A stretch of 64,000 bases of DNA from NCBI RefSeq assembly GCF_918731615.1, contig NZ_OU957226.1, forward strand, positions 3,411,501-3,475,500. The letters are read 5' to 3'. The translations under genes and the position numbers were made by a program. This stretch comes from Flavobacterium sp. CECT 9288 (GTDB lineage Bacteria > Bacteroidota > Bacteroidia > Flavobacteriales > Flavobacteriaceae). The notes beneath the pieces are model-generated. The model ran no database searches. It worked only from the letters and a program-made list of their open reading frames with translations, and had not been told where the DNA came from. This document shows, in pieces, positions 46,939 through 55,501 of the stretch (positions within the stretch are counted from its first letter, which is position 1; every line of letters begins with the position of its first letter).

Positions 46939-47073
46939 ATCTTGTCAATCGAGTGTTTTTTTATTCAAACAGCGCCTTAAAACGGTGTCAAATCCTTTAA
47001 AGGTTATTCCCGATGCCTGTCCATCGGACATATTTGTGTGTTTTTCTAGGAGCAGCATATTTTTGGCCAGCAC

Positions 47074-47163
47074 ACGAGTTGTCCCGCTGTATGCTTCAAT
47101 CTTTATTACGATTCGGGTAAAAAACCCTCACGAAATAAAGGATTTCCACTTCCATCGGGGCTA
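47074..47163 (-). repeat. Interspersed structured element, copy 2
   Basis: On the minus strand it begins TAGCCCCGATGGAAGTGG and ends ACAGCGGGAC. CCCG pairs with CGGG where copy 1 has CCAG with CTGG, a compensated change. The inner hairpin pairs CTTTATT with AATAAAG. Copy 1 is at 41379-41455. Confidence 0.6.
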
Positions 47164-47259
47164 GGGGAGAACGTTTTGTTTTCAGTACAAAAAAATAGTG
47201 CCATCGTATTGCAATACTTCAATTTGAATAAGCCATGTTGAAAACTTTACGTTTTGTTT

Positions 47260-47292
47260 AGACCTAACAGGTTTTTAAAACCTGTTGGGTCT
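47260..47292. repeat. Palindromic interspersed repeat, copy 1 (full)
   Basis: AGACCTAACAGG...CCTGTTGGGTCT, a near-perfect 16-bp inverted repeat (one mismatch) around TTTTTAAAA. Further copies lie at 53290-53319 and, truncated, at 55437-55456. Confidence 0.75.
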
Positions 47293-47620
47293 AAGTCCTT
47301 ATATAACATTGAATTTTAAAAATAAAAGACGTTTTTCACCTTTGCGCTTGTTTCAAAGAGTGCCTATTTCAGTTAAAAGTTTAATCGTAGCAATTGCAAT
47401 AAGGCCCTTTAAATTTTGTAGCTATAGTGAAAGGAGATACAACCGCTATCTAACCTAGTAATTTAGTACATAATTTATTGATAGAGTGAATGATCCACTT
47501 TGTAAGCATTATGATTTTTTATAAGCTAATTAATTAAGTACTCGTTGCAAACGACAGTGTGATTATGGAAATCTTAAAAGTGAGGAGTAAAAGTATATTT
47601 TTATTTGTGTAAAATAAAAA

Positions 47621-47650
47621 GCCCCATTTTCTTTTTACAGAAAACGGGGC
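47621..47650 (-). terminator. Terminator of the LRR/lipoprotein operon
   Basis: GCCCCATTTTCT / AGAAAACGGGGC stem; the minus strand continues TTTTTATTTT. It lies 24 bases after the lipoprotein stop. Confidence 0.8.
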
Positions 47651-47673
47651 TATTTTACTAAAATTGGAAAGTG

Positions 47674-48360
47674 TTAATTGGTTTTAAATTTCCAAATTTG
47701 TCCAGTAGTTTCTCCACCTTTGTTGTCTTTGACCACTATTTTCCAATGATATTCTTTGCTAGATTCTAAGGTAATATCAAATGATTTTGAAGTACTATTT
47801 TCCTTGATTTTTGTAGTAGGATTTGCACTAGTTCCAAAATAGATGTCATACGTTAATACATCAGTAGCATCAACATCAGTAGCGTTCCATTTTAATGTAG
47901 TGGTTGAAGTATTCAATACCACATTTTGAGTAGGTGCAACTAAATCAGGCACAAACGGAAGGTGGTTAATTACAGCATCTCCTGAGGTGTAAAACTTGTA
48001 AGTTGAGGAATACGCACTAGAGAGACCTTTACTATCTGTAGATTTAACTCTCCAGTAATACGCCGTATTTTTTTCCAGATCAATGCTCTTAGTTAAGCCT
48101 TGAATATCTTCAGTTTTTACTATTTGAGTGAACTGATTGTCTTTGGCTACTTGCAATTGATAGGTAATAACATCGTTATTAACATCGGTTGCTGGTTTCC
48201 ATTCAAACACAACCGAGGTGTTTAAGCAAAGTTTATTGTCGTCTGGTGCAGTTAAACCAGGAGTAGTTGGAGCCGAATTTTTAACTTCTGGTTCGTCACC
48301 ACCGCTACTACAAGCAGCAATCATAAGTCCTGCTATGGATAGATATAGAAAACGTTTCAT
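47674..48360 (-). CDS. Lipoprotein with two fibronectin type III-like domains
   Basis: The 228-residue protein has a lipobox (MIAAC, Cys 17) and then two similar beta-sandwich units of about 95 residues. Unit 1 (about 33-125) contains TAPDDNKLCLNTSVVFEWKP and TAYYWRVKSTDSKG; unit 2 (about 135-228) contains APTQNVVLNTSTTTLKWNA and EYHWKIVVKDNKGG. These are FnIII-like modules, common in surface lipoproteins of Bacteroidota. It starts 4 bases after the stop of the LRR gene, so the two are one operon and the proteins probably work together at the cell surface. Confidence 0.8.
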   Translation of the reverse strand: MKRFLYLSIAGLMIAACSSGGDEPEVKNSAPTTPGLTAPDDNKLCLNTSVVFEWKPATDVNNDVITYQLQVAKDNQFTQIVKTEDIQGLTKSIDLEKNTAYYWRVKSTDSKGLSSAYSSTYKFYTSGDAVINHLPFVPDLVAPTQNVVLNTSTTTLKWNATDVDATDVLTYDIYFGTSANPTTKIKENSTSKSFDITLESSKEYHWKIVVKDNKGGETTGQIWKFKTN

Positions 48361-48364
48361 TTTT

Positions 48365-51300
48365 TTATTTTTTAATAATTTTTATAAATTGAGGAGTACC
48401 AAGCTCTACTTTAGTCATATAAATCCCAGCTGGTTGATCGTCTAATGAGAGTTGTACTTTTCCATCTCCAACACTGTATTTTTTGTTGGAGATCAATTTA
48501 CCTTCTAAAGTAAAAATACTAATACTAACTTCCTTGTTTGTTGTTGGTATTTCTATTTCAAAAGCTCCTGAAGTTGGATTTGGAAATGCAGAAAATGTTC
48601 CCTCTAGTGTTGCAATTTCTTTTGCAAAAATTCCTTCACAGGCTTTGGCTGTTTTTACTTCCAGTAAACCACTTGTTTTTGCATCTAAAGTAAAAGAAGT
48701 AGCATTGGTTTCAAATTGTTCCACTCCGTTCAAGAAAACTGTATAAGGTGCCGTTCCTGTAGCAATTTCAACCGCAATTTTTTCTGTTACCTTACTTAAT
48801 CTTCCTGTTATAGTTGCCCCTTTAGGAATATTGATAGTAAAGATTTGCTCAAAGTTTTCACCAGGAATAGTAATGGTTACTTTATAAGTTCCAGGTGCTA
48901 GATTGTTTACTTTTAAACTGTTATTGGTAAATGTATATGGAGTTGCATTTATTGTTGCTCTATAGCCATAAGCTGCTGTTGCAGTAATGTTTATTTCGCC
49001 ATTGTTTGTATTAAGGCAAGTTTCACCTTTTGATTCAATAGCAAAATTGTTTGAAGGTAATGATAATGCAATACATTCTACGCTATTAAATCCAGCCGTT
49101 GCATCTTTCCTTGTTGACCAATTTGTATTAGCATAGGCGACATCATCAACCAGTATACAGTATAAGTTTCTATTATTACTTAAAGCAATATTATCCTTAA
49201 TTAGTAAACTATTTTTACCATTTTTTAGGTTTAAAGATTGAAGATTATTGTTAAAACAATTAAATTTTGTTAAAGCTATATTTTTAGAAACGTCCAGAGA
49301 GGTTATCTTATTATTACTGCAATCTAATGTTGTCAAAGCTAAATTTTTAGAAGTATCTAAAGCAGTTATTTGATTGATGCTGCAATTTAAAAAAACTAAA
49401 GAAACAAAATCTTGTATTCCTGTCAAATCAGTAATCGAGCTTGTAGAAACGTTAAGTGCTGTTACATTCTCTATACTTGCAGTTAACACTTTTCCGTTTT
49501 TTCCATCAGTATCAATGCCTAATGCAATTAATTTATCCTCAAATTTTGAATCTGGAATCAAAGTGGAGTAGGCACAATCTGAACTATAATTTGCCGAGGC
49601 ATCTTTGTAGAAAGCCCAGTTCGCGTTTGAATAGGTAGCATCATCTACTTGAATACAACTTAATTCTGGATTATTGGTAAAATTTTTAATACTTGGTCCA
49701 TTAGTAAGTTTATTGCTGCCGTTTTTTAAATTTAAGGAAACCAGTTTATTGTTTTGACACAAAATTTGAGTTACGTTTTTTAGCATTGAGAAGTCCAATG
49801 TTTTGATTAAATTGTCATTGCACTGAATATCTCTAAGTTTCGTATTATAAACTATTTTCAATACTGATATTTTGTTATTTGCAATATTTAAACTTTCTAG
49901 ATTGTGATTGTATTTTAGATCTATCTTAGTTAATTGATTGTTGTTACAGCTTAAACTTTGTAAAGAAGTAAAGTCTTCAATTCCTGTTAAATCTGTTATT
50001 CCTGCATTGGATACATCCAACGAAGTTACAGTAGCGATGTTAGCGGTAAGTACTTTTCCGTTTTTTCCATCAGTATCAAAACCTAATGCTATTAACTCCT
50101 CTTCAAACTTAGGATCAGCAATGATGGTATATGAAGTGCAGTTCGTACCGAAACTAGTATTTGAATCTTTGTATGTTATCCAATTTGTATTCGAATAATC
50201 AACATTATCTACTTCAATACAGCTCAATTCAGGATTATTTAGGAAACCTGAATACCTTAATATAGTATTATTTCCGTTCTTTAAATTTAAACTTTTAAGT
50301 TGGTTACCTCCACAAAATAATTGTTGTAATTTGGTATTTTTTGAAACATCTAAATTTTTTATTTGATTTGCGCTACAGCTTATATTTGTCAATAATAGAT
50401 TCTTAGAGACATCTAATCGCGTTATTTTGTTTTGGTCACAAGAAAAATTTCTTAACAAAATATTTTTTGATATATCAATAGTTGTTAATTGATTTTTATC
50501 AACTTCTAAATAATTTAGGAGAGTATTATTCGATACGTTTAAGTCCTTTAAATAATTTTCAGCACATTCTAAATATTCTAATTTAGTGTTTTTTGAAAGA
50601 TCTAAGGTTTGTATTTTGTTCTGTTGACAATATAGTTTTTCTAATAACAAATTTTTAGAAACATCTATAGATTCAAAATTTCCTTTTCCTGAATCCCCTA
50701 CATTTATTGGAAATTTAGATATGGCTAAAAAGCGTAAAGCTGTATTTTTGGTTACATCTAAATTTGACATTAGGTTAGCGCTACAGTCCAAGTTTTCTAG
50801 TAAAATATTTCTTGTAACATCCAAACTTGTTAACTTGTTACTAAAGCAATGCAAGTAAATTAATTTCAAATTATTCGAAACATTTAAATTTGATATTTGG
50901 TTTCTCTCACAATACAAAAACTGTAATTCAGCAAAATCTTGAATTCCTGTTAAATCTGTTATGTTGCTATCTGCAATATTTAATGAGGTTAAAGAAGTTA
51001 TGCTTTGAGTAGCCACTTTGCCATTTTTACCGTCTTTATCAATCCCTAGTGCGATCAGTTTATCTTCAAATTTAGCATCTGGAATTAACGTGTAAATAGT
51101 ACAATCTAAACTAAAACTTGCTGTAGCATCTTTGGTTGTGTTCCATTTTTCAGCAGCAGCAATATCAGCTACCTGTATACAAGTTAAACTTGAATTATTA
51201 GCACAATTTAAAATTGCTATCGTGGTGTTTTTGGATAGATCTAATTTTTTCAATTGATTTCCAGAACAATTTAAAGTAGTCAAAGCTTTAAACCCTTCGA

Positions 51301-53071
51301 TGCCTTTTAAATCTAAAATACCACTATTAGTAACGTCTAATGTAGTTATAGTTGCAATACTTGAACTTAAGACTACACCATTTTTACCATCAGTGTCAAT
51401 GCCTAAAGCAATGAGTTTGTCTTCAAATTTAGCATCAGGTATTAGTGTTGTTAAGCTACAATCATAAGGTGAGAAAAAAGCAAAAGTATCTTTTTTACTC
51501 GCCCAATTGGTGTTGGCGTAGGCAACATCGTCTACCACAATACAGTTTAGATTTGGGTTACTAGTAAGATTTATATTTATGTTATTTAGTAAAGTATTTT
51601 TACCATTTTTGAGATTCAAACTAGTTAACTGGTTATTTTTACAATCTAGTCTAGATAAAGCCACATTTTTAGAAATATCTAGTGTAGTTAATTTGTTACT
51701 ATGACAATATAGGGTATTTAAATCCACATTTTTAGAAAGATCAAGTGTAGTAAATTTGTTAGTATGACAATATAAGGTATTTAAAGCCAAATTTCTAGAA
51801 AGGTCTATTGTGGTTAACAAATTATTATTACATGCAAAATAAGTTAGAGCTATATTCTTTGAAATGTCTAATGTGAGTAATTTATTGTTGTCACACCCTA
51901 ATGAATTGATATTTAAATTATTTGATAGATCTAGTGTTGTTAATTGATTATAATTACAAAATAAATTTTTTAAATTAATATGTTTTGATACATCTATTGA
52001 TGATAATTTATTAAATCCGCAACTTAATGAAGTCAACATCAAGTTTGCAGAAATGTCTAGAACTGTTAGTAGGTTGTCAGAGCAATTCAATTCAGTTAGT
52101 CCTGTGTTTTGAGAAACATCAATTGTAGTAATATTATTAAAGAAACAATTTAATTTAGTTAAATTTTTATTTTTAGTTACATCAATAGCAGTGAAAAGGT
52201 TTACACTACAATCTAAATCGGTTAAAACTATATTTTTTGAAAGATCTAAAATTGTTAGTTTGTTATAACCAAAATCTAAAACTTTTAATGCTAGATTTTT
52301 TGAAACGTCTAATTTTGTCAATAATCCATTTCCGCCACTACCCAAAGAACTATTACCTCTACATTTTAATGTTTCTAAAGAAACAAAATCCTCAATACCA
52401 GTTAAATCTGCTATGGTAGTTGCGTCAAGAGTGAGTGATGTTACAGCCTTTACATTTGAAGTCAACACCTTGCCATCAGGAGTACCTGAATCGTAACCTA
52501 ATGCAATTAATTTTTTCTCAAAATTTACATCAGGGATTAAAGTATAGGCAGCACCAATTGTCGCCACATCAACCACAGAAACATTGTCAACTAAAATTTC
52601 TGAGTTCAGGGTACCGGTTGTCCAGATATCTACTTCAATAGATTCACTAACGGTGGGAGTGTAGTCAAATTCTATTTTTCTCCACTCGGTACTTGAAGTT
52701 ACCGCATCTGTTTTTTTGGCAATTTCTGTTTTAAAAGTACCTGGTTGGTGATACAAACTTAGGTCAATGGCCGAGAAAGTTCCCGTAACGAGTTTGTGAT
52801 ACATCGTAATGCGATACGTTTTACCAGCTACAACCGGAAAAAATTCACTGTTGATGAAGTTAAAGGTACCGCTAGTAATTTGCATTTTGGTACTCGAGCT
52901 ACCATTTTGAGCAGATGAACTTTGGAATACTAATCCGCTAAAAGATCTGAACCAATTATTTGGTTGTGAGGAGGATGTCCAGTTTTCGAAGTTTCCATTG
53001 GGCACCAAATTAGTTTGGGCTTGCAAGGTAATTGTCAAAAACATAAACAGCAAAAGTAATTTTGTTTTCAT
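48365..53071 (-). CDS. Giant secreted leucine-rich-repeat protein with T9SS C-terminal domain
   Basis: The 1568-residue protein has a signal peptide (cleavage near residue 19, LQAQ), a carbohydrate-binding-like jelly-roll domain (about 20-165), five modules starting with L/I-I-P/A-D-x-F-E (about residues 176, 543, 661, 985 and 1170) and many 21-23 residue LRRs of the type LTTLDVSKNIALTxLxC. Most modules close with a Cys-containing NW..KD....F...C segment. A region near 1370-1490 is beta-rich, and the last 70 residues (AFPNPTSGAFEIEIP to FIKIIKK) are a type A T9SS sorting domain. The protein should therefore be secreted and anchored outside; ligand unknown. Confidence 0.88.
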   Translation of the reverse strand: MKTKLLLLFMFLTITLQAQTNLVPNGNFENWTSSSQPNNWFRSFSGLVFQSSSAQNGSSSTKMQITSGTFNFINSEFFPVVAGKTYRITMYHKLVTGTFSAIDLSLYHQPGTFKTEIAKKTDAVTSSTEWRKIEFDYTPTVSESIEVDIWTTGTLNSEILVDNVSVVDVATIGAAYTLIPDVNFEKKLIALGYDSGTPDGKVLTSNVKAVTSLTLDATTIADLTGIEDFVSLETLKCRGNSSLGSGGNGLLTKLDVSKNLALKVLDFGYNKLTILDLSKNIVLTDLDCSVNLFTAIDVTKNKNLTKLNCFFNNITTIDVSQNTGLTELNCSDNLLTVLDISANLMLTSLSCGFNKLSSIDVSKHINLKNLFCNYNQLTTLDLSNNLNINSLGCDNNKLLTLDISKNIALTYFACNNNLLTTIDLSRNLALNTLYCHTNKFTTLDLSKNVDLNTLYCHSNKLTTLDISKNVALSRLDCKNNQLTSLNLKNGKNTLLNNININLTSNPNLNCIVVDDVAYANTNWASKKDTFAFFSPYDCSLTTLIPDAKFEDKLIALGIDTDGKNGVVLSSSIATITTLDVTNSGILDLKGIEGFKALTTLNCSGNQLKKLDLSKNTTIAILNCANNSSLTCIQVADIAAAEKWNTTKDATASFSLDCTIYTLIPDAKFEDKLIALGIDKDGKNGKVATQSITSLTSLNIADSNITDLTGIQDFAELQFLYCERNQISNLNVSNNLKLIYLHCFSNKLTSLDVTRNILLENLDCSANLMSNLDVTKNTALRFLAISKFPINVGDSGKGNFESIDVSKNLLLEKLYCQQNKIQTLDLSKNTKLEYLECAENYLKDLNVSNNTLLNYLEVDKNQLTTIDISKNILLRNFSCDQNKITRLDVSKNLLLTNISCSANQIKNLDVSKNTKLQQLFCGGNQLKSLNLKNGNNTILRYSGFLNNPELSCIEVDNVDYSNTNWITYKDSNTSFGTNCTSYTIIADPKFEEELIALGFDTDGKNGKVLTANIATVTSLDVSNAGITDLTGIEDFTSLQSLSCNNNQLTKIDLKYNHNLESLNIANNKISVLKIVYNTKLRDIQCNDNLIKTLDFSMLKNVTQILCQNNKLVSLNLKNGSNKLTNGPSIKNFTNNPELSCIQVDDATYSNANWAFYKDASANYSSDCAYSTLIPDSKFEDKLIALGIDTDGKNGKVLTASIENVTALNVSTSSITDLTGIQDFVSLVFLNCSINQITALDTSKNLALTTLDCSNNKITSLDVSKNIALTKFNCFNNNLQSLNLKNGKNSLLIKDNIALSNNRNLYCILVDDVAYANTNWSTRKDATAGFNSVECIALSLPSNNFAIESKGETCLNTNNGEINITATAAYGYRATINATPYTFTNNSLKVNNLAPGTYKVTITIPGENFEQIFTINIPKGATITGRLSKVTEKIAVEIATGTAPYTVFLNGVEQFETNATSFTLDAKTSGLLEVKTAKACEGIFAKEIATLEGTFSAFPNPTSGAFEIEIPTTNKEVSISIFTLEGKLISNKKYSVGDGKVQLSLDDQPAGIYMTKVELGTPQFIKIIKK

Positions 53072-53289
53072 AAAATATATACTGTTGATTTTTACTACAA
53101 TAGTATGATATTTTTTTAAAACTTTTTGAACTTTTTATCAAATACTAAATTATGGTCGATTTATAAGCGATTCTCTCTTCAATTTTCAAGAGCAGTTATA
53201 TTTCTAGCTTTATAAATGTGCGATGTAAACACATTCTGCTTTGTTTTCTGCGCTTATTCTCAGTTGGGAATAACCATATATTTATTTTA

Positions 53290-53319
53290 GACCTAACAGG
53301 TTTTTAAAACCTGTTAGGT
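53290..53319. repeat. Palindromic interspersed repeat, copy 2 (full)
   Basis: GACCTAACAGG...CCTGTTAGGT, the same palindrome as at 47260-47292, without the mismatch in the right arm. Confidence 0.75.
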
Positions 53320-53402
53320 GTTGTGAATTTGAAATCTACCACTACTTGAATTGTATCCGTTGTTGGCAATAGTTACAAATAAGAGCCATTGGGAAAATTA
53401 AA

Positions 53403-53440
53403 AACAAAAAAGCAACAATTTTACTTGTTGCTTTTTTGTT
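53403..53440. terminator. Perfect 16-bp hairpin, terminator-like
   Basis: AACAAAAAAGCAACAA and TTGTTGCTTTTTTGTT are perfect reverse complements around a six-base loop. T-runs follow on both strands, but no gene ends here; it may belong to a lost neighbour. Confidence 0.5.
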
Positions 53441-53529
53441 TTTACTTGTATTATTTGACTTTGATTGTGGGCACGGAATACAATTCCGCCTTTACTTTGT
53501 ATTAGATAAAAAACACTAAATTTATTCAA

Positions 53530-53670
53530 AGGAAAACAGAGGTGAACTAACAAATCCGCTAAGTATGACTTATATCGCGCATTAGTCCTCTGTCTTCTCC
53601 TTGAATCCCGTTGAATTGCTTCAAATAGAATGATAGACATCGAGGTCTAATAAAGGCTCTAAAGAAGTTC
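53530..53670 (+). ncRNA. Predicted bridge RNA of IS110 copy A
   Basis: In the IS left end two loops can be drawn. Loop 1 is closed by ACAGAGG (53536-53542) with CCTCTGT (53587-53593) and CTAA with TTAG. It contains CAAATCCGC (53551-53559), identical to the left target of copy B and one mismatch from that of copy A, and ATCGC (53574-53578), complementary to the GCGAT right target of copy B. Loop 2 contains ATAGAATG (53625-53632), identical to the IS right end (54735-54742), and TAAAGGC (53651-53657), the reverse complement of the left end GCCTTTA (53488-53494). Guide order is as known for IS621-type bridge RNAs. Exact RNA ends are not determined. Confidence 0.65.
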
Positions 53671-53699
53671 AACATTTTGTTTATCCTAAATTCAAAGTT

Positions 53700-54707
53700 A
53701 TGAAAAACTATTTATTTTATGTAGGTATTGACATTTCAAAATCGAAATTGGATGTAGTTATTTTAGAAAAACAGTCTCCCAATGTATCTAATCATTTCAT
53801 TGTAGAGAATAATTTAAAAGGAATAAAGGAAATTTTAAAAAACTTAATAAAACAGAAAGTTGATTTGACTACTGTTTTATTTTGTTGCGAAAACACAGGC
53901 GTTTATACATTTCCTTTGAGTAGTCATTTATCTGATGAAAAACTGGATTACTGGATTGTTCCTGCCATAGAAATTAAGCGTTCTAAAGGTATTTCAAGAG
54001 GTAAAAATGATAAAGCAGACGCAAAGGATATTGCTTTATATAGTATTCGAAATATTGACAAACTTAAACTTTCAACATTACCCGAAACTGCAATTCAGCA
54101 ACTAAAATTACTTTATACTGAACGAGAAAAAGTGATGAAATCCTTTAAGATTTTTGAAGCGACAAAAGAGAATATTGATTTTATGCCAAAACAAGTTTAC
54201 AAATCAATTTCAGGAATAAATAATAAAACTGTAAAGTTTCTAAAAACGACATTAAAAGCGATTGAAAAAGAAATGAAAGCAATAATTTCAACTGAAATTG
54301 AATTAAAAAAACAATTTGAGTTACTAAAAAGTGTTCCTGGTGTTGGAGACAAAACAGCAATCTATATGCTAATTGCTACAAGAGCATTTACGGCTTTTGA
54401 TAATGCTAGAAAATTTGCTTGTTATGCTGGAACCGCCCCTTTTGAATATAGTTCGGGTTCGAGTATTAAAGGACGAACCAAAGTGAATCATATGGCAGAT
54501 AAAAAGATGAAATCAATATTACAAATGTGTGCTATAGTGGCAGTGAAACATGACCCACAGCTCAAAGAGTATTATGAACGAAAAAAAGGAGAAGGTAAAA
54601 ATGCGATGCTAGTTTTAAACAATGTAAAATGTAAAATTATTGGTCGCGTTTTTTCTGTAATTAACAGACAAACTCCATACATAAACACATATAAATTTGC
54701 CTGTTAA
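53700..54707 (+). CDS. IS110-family transposase, copy A
   Basis: The 335-residue recombinase has the N-terminal DEDD/RuvC-like domain (YVGIDISKSKLDVVI with the first Asp, CCENTGVYTF with Glu, KNDKADAKDIALY with the last Asp pair) and the C-terminal Transposase_20 domain (SVPGVGDKTAIYMLIA, ACYAGTAPFEYSSGSSIKG with the probable catalytic Ser). The two parts are joined by a coiled coil (about 125-210). It inserts the IS using a bridge RNA encoded upstream. The protein is identical to that of copy B, so the element was duplicated recently. Confidence 0.95.
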   Translation: MKNYLFYVGIDISKSKLDVVILEKQSPNVSNHFIVENNLKGIKEILKNLIKQKVDLTTVLFCCENTGVYTFPLSSHLSDEKLDYWIVPAIEIKRSKGISRGKNDKADAKDIALYSIRNIDKLKLSTLPETAIQQLKLLYTEREKVMKSFKIFEATKENIDFMPKQVYKSISGINNKTVKFLKTTLKAIEKEMKAIISTEIELKKQFELLKSVPGVGDKTAIYMLIATRAFTAFDNARKFACYAGTAPFEYSSGSSIKGRTKVNHMADKKMKSILQMCAIVAVKHDPQLKEYYERKKGEGKNAMLVLNNVKCKIIGRVFSVINRQTPYINTYKFAC

Positions 54708-54745
54708 TTTTTAAAACATCACTTGTTTTTTATCATAGAATGCGC

Positions 54746-54912
54746 TATCGGGTATCGGGAAAAATATAAATGCTACAGGAAAGATTAAATTATTTACAGA
54801 AAGAGCCCCCTGTTCAAGCTGTAGTAATGTAATTGAGCTTTTCTCAAAAAAGTATCCAAAAATTGAGGTAGAAGTAATTCATAATAACGGTGTTTTATTA
54901 ACAGATTTTTAA
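54746..54912 (+). pseudogene. C-terminal stub of a polymorphic-toxin deaminase
   Basis: Directly after the IS right end a frame without a start codon reads INATGKIKLFTERAPC, then SSCSNVIELFSKKYPKIEVE, and stops at 54912. The PCxxC zinc motif in an 'FTER.PC.SC..VI..F...YP.I' context is that of toxin deaminases of the BURPS668_1122/Toxin-deaminase type. The upstream H(A/x)E half and any delivery domain are missing; an in-frame TAG lies inside the IS end (54736-54738). The stop is directly joined to the ATG of the next gene, as for toxin-immunity pairs. Confidence 0.65.
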
Positions 54913-55269
54913 ATGGGAAATTGGAAATATTATCAGCTTATAGTTACGTTTTATAAAGCTTTATTCGGTTCAATTGAACAGGGTATCCCGATTAAAGATG
55001 CTACACATCGAGTATTTGAAGACTTTTGGTTTTTTCCAGAAGAAGAAAATATACTCAGTAACTTAGTAAGTTTAGTTCAATATATAACTGTCTTGTTTTC
55101 ATTTGATAAAACTATCAGTATTAAATTGATTAACTTATTTAACCAACAAGTTGAAAAACTCAATTTGATTAATCTTAAAGAAAAATTAAGTGCTGATGAA
55201 ATAGAACATTTAGAAGAAACAATTGATAAAATAAAATTTAAAATAAATAAGATGAATAATAGTATGTAA
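54913..55269 (+). CDS. Probable immunity protein to the deaminase toxin remnant
   Basis: The 118-residue acidic helical protein (MGNWKYYQLIVTFYKALFG ... EDFWFFPEEENILSNL) has no signal peptide and no catalytic motif. Its ATG follows the toxin stop with no gap, the usual arrangement of a polymorphic toxin and its immunity gene. With the toxin truncated it may be an orphan immunity gene that still protects against kin. No immunity family is recognised by eye. Confidence 0.55.
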   Translation: MGNWKYYQLIVTFYKALFGSIEQGIPIKDATHRVFEDFWFFPEEENILSNLVSLVQYITVLFSFDKTISIKLINLFNQQVEKLNLINLKEKLSADEIEHLEETIDKIKFKINKMNNSM

Positions 55270-55292
55270 GATAACTTCGCGTGCGAGCGAGC

Positions 55293-55369
55293 CCCAGCTG
55301 CACGAAGTATTAACAAAAAACGTACTTAAAAACTGCGGGCTGCTGCGCGAATGTCTCTGACTTCACGCC
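55293..55369 (+). repeat. 77-bp direct repeat, copy 1
   Basis: Starts CCCAGCTGCACGAAGTATT and ends CTCTGACTTCACGCC. It aligns without gaps to 56770-56846, with about ten mismatches in 77. The two copies flank IS110 copy B. Confidence 0.7.
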
Positions 55370-55436
55370 TACTCCAATACCCTAATGTAAATACAGTAAC
55401 GCAAAAAATAATTTCCTACAATTATATAAAGACTTC

Positions 55437-55456
55437 GACCTAACAGGTTTTAAAAA
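55437..55456. repeat. Palindromic interspersed repeat, copy 3 (left arm only)
   Basis: GACCTAACAGGTTTTAAAAA matches the left arm and centre of the palindrome at 47260-47292, but the right arm is replaced by CTCAATC just before IS copy B. Confidence 0.6.
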
Positions 55457-55501
55457 CTCAATCGCGCATTCTATGATAAAAAACAAGTGATGTTTTAAAA
55501 A

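Larger units (their letters stand above)
46939..47620. other. Long gene-free region with two interspersed repeats
   Basis: No credible coding frame is present over about 680 bases. It holds a copy of the structured repeat (47074-47163) and a 33-base palindromic repeat (47260-47292). The remainder has no feature that I can support. Confidence 0.6.
53072..53487. other. Gene-free region upstream of the LRR gene up to the IS110 target
   Basis: These 416 bases hold the palindromic repeat copy at 53290-53319, a hairpin at 53403-53440 and the left half of the IS target palindrome (GGGCACGGA at 53470-53478). No gene is supported; the short minus-strand frame at 53398-53640 is a shadow crossing the IS end. 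Confidence 0.6.
53488..54745 (+). mobile_element. IS110-family insertion sequence, copy A (1258 bp incl. both GC cores)
   Basis: Boundaries follow from comparison with copy B: the two are alike from the GC dinucleotide at 53488-53489 (followed by CTTTACTTTG) to ATAGAATGC and GC at 54744-54745, and both span exactly 1258 bases. The flanks differ. There are no terminal inverted repeats, as usual in this family. The left target is a palindrome GGGCACGGAAT...ATTCCG. A non-coding region of about 210 bases precedes the transposase, matching the IS110 (not IS1111) layout. Confidence 0.85.

Noticed and set aside
53398..53640. 80-aa minus-strand frame upstream of IS copy A (and the 64-aa plus-strand twin at 56569-56763)
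   Set aside because: Both frames cross the IS boundary and lie in the predicted bridge-RNA region; their ends differ because the flanks differ. They are by-products of the non-coding IS end.
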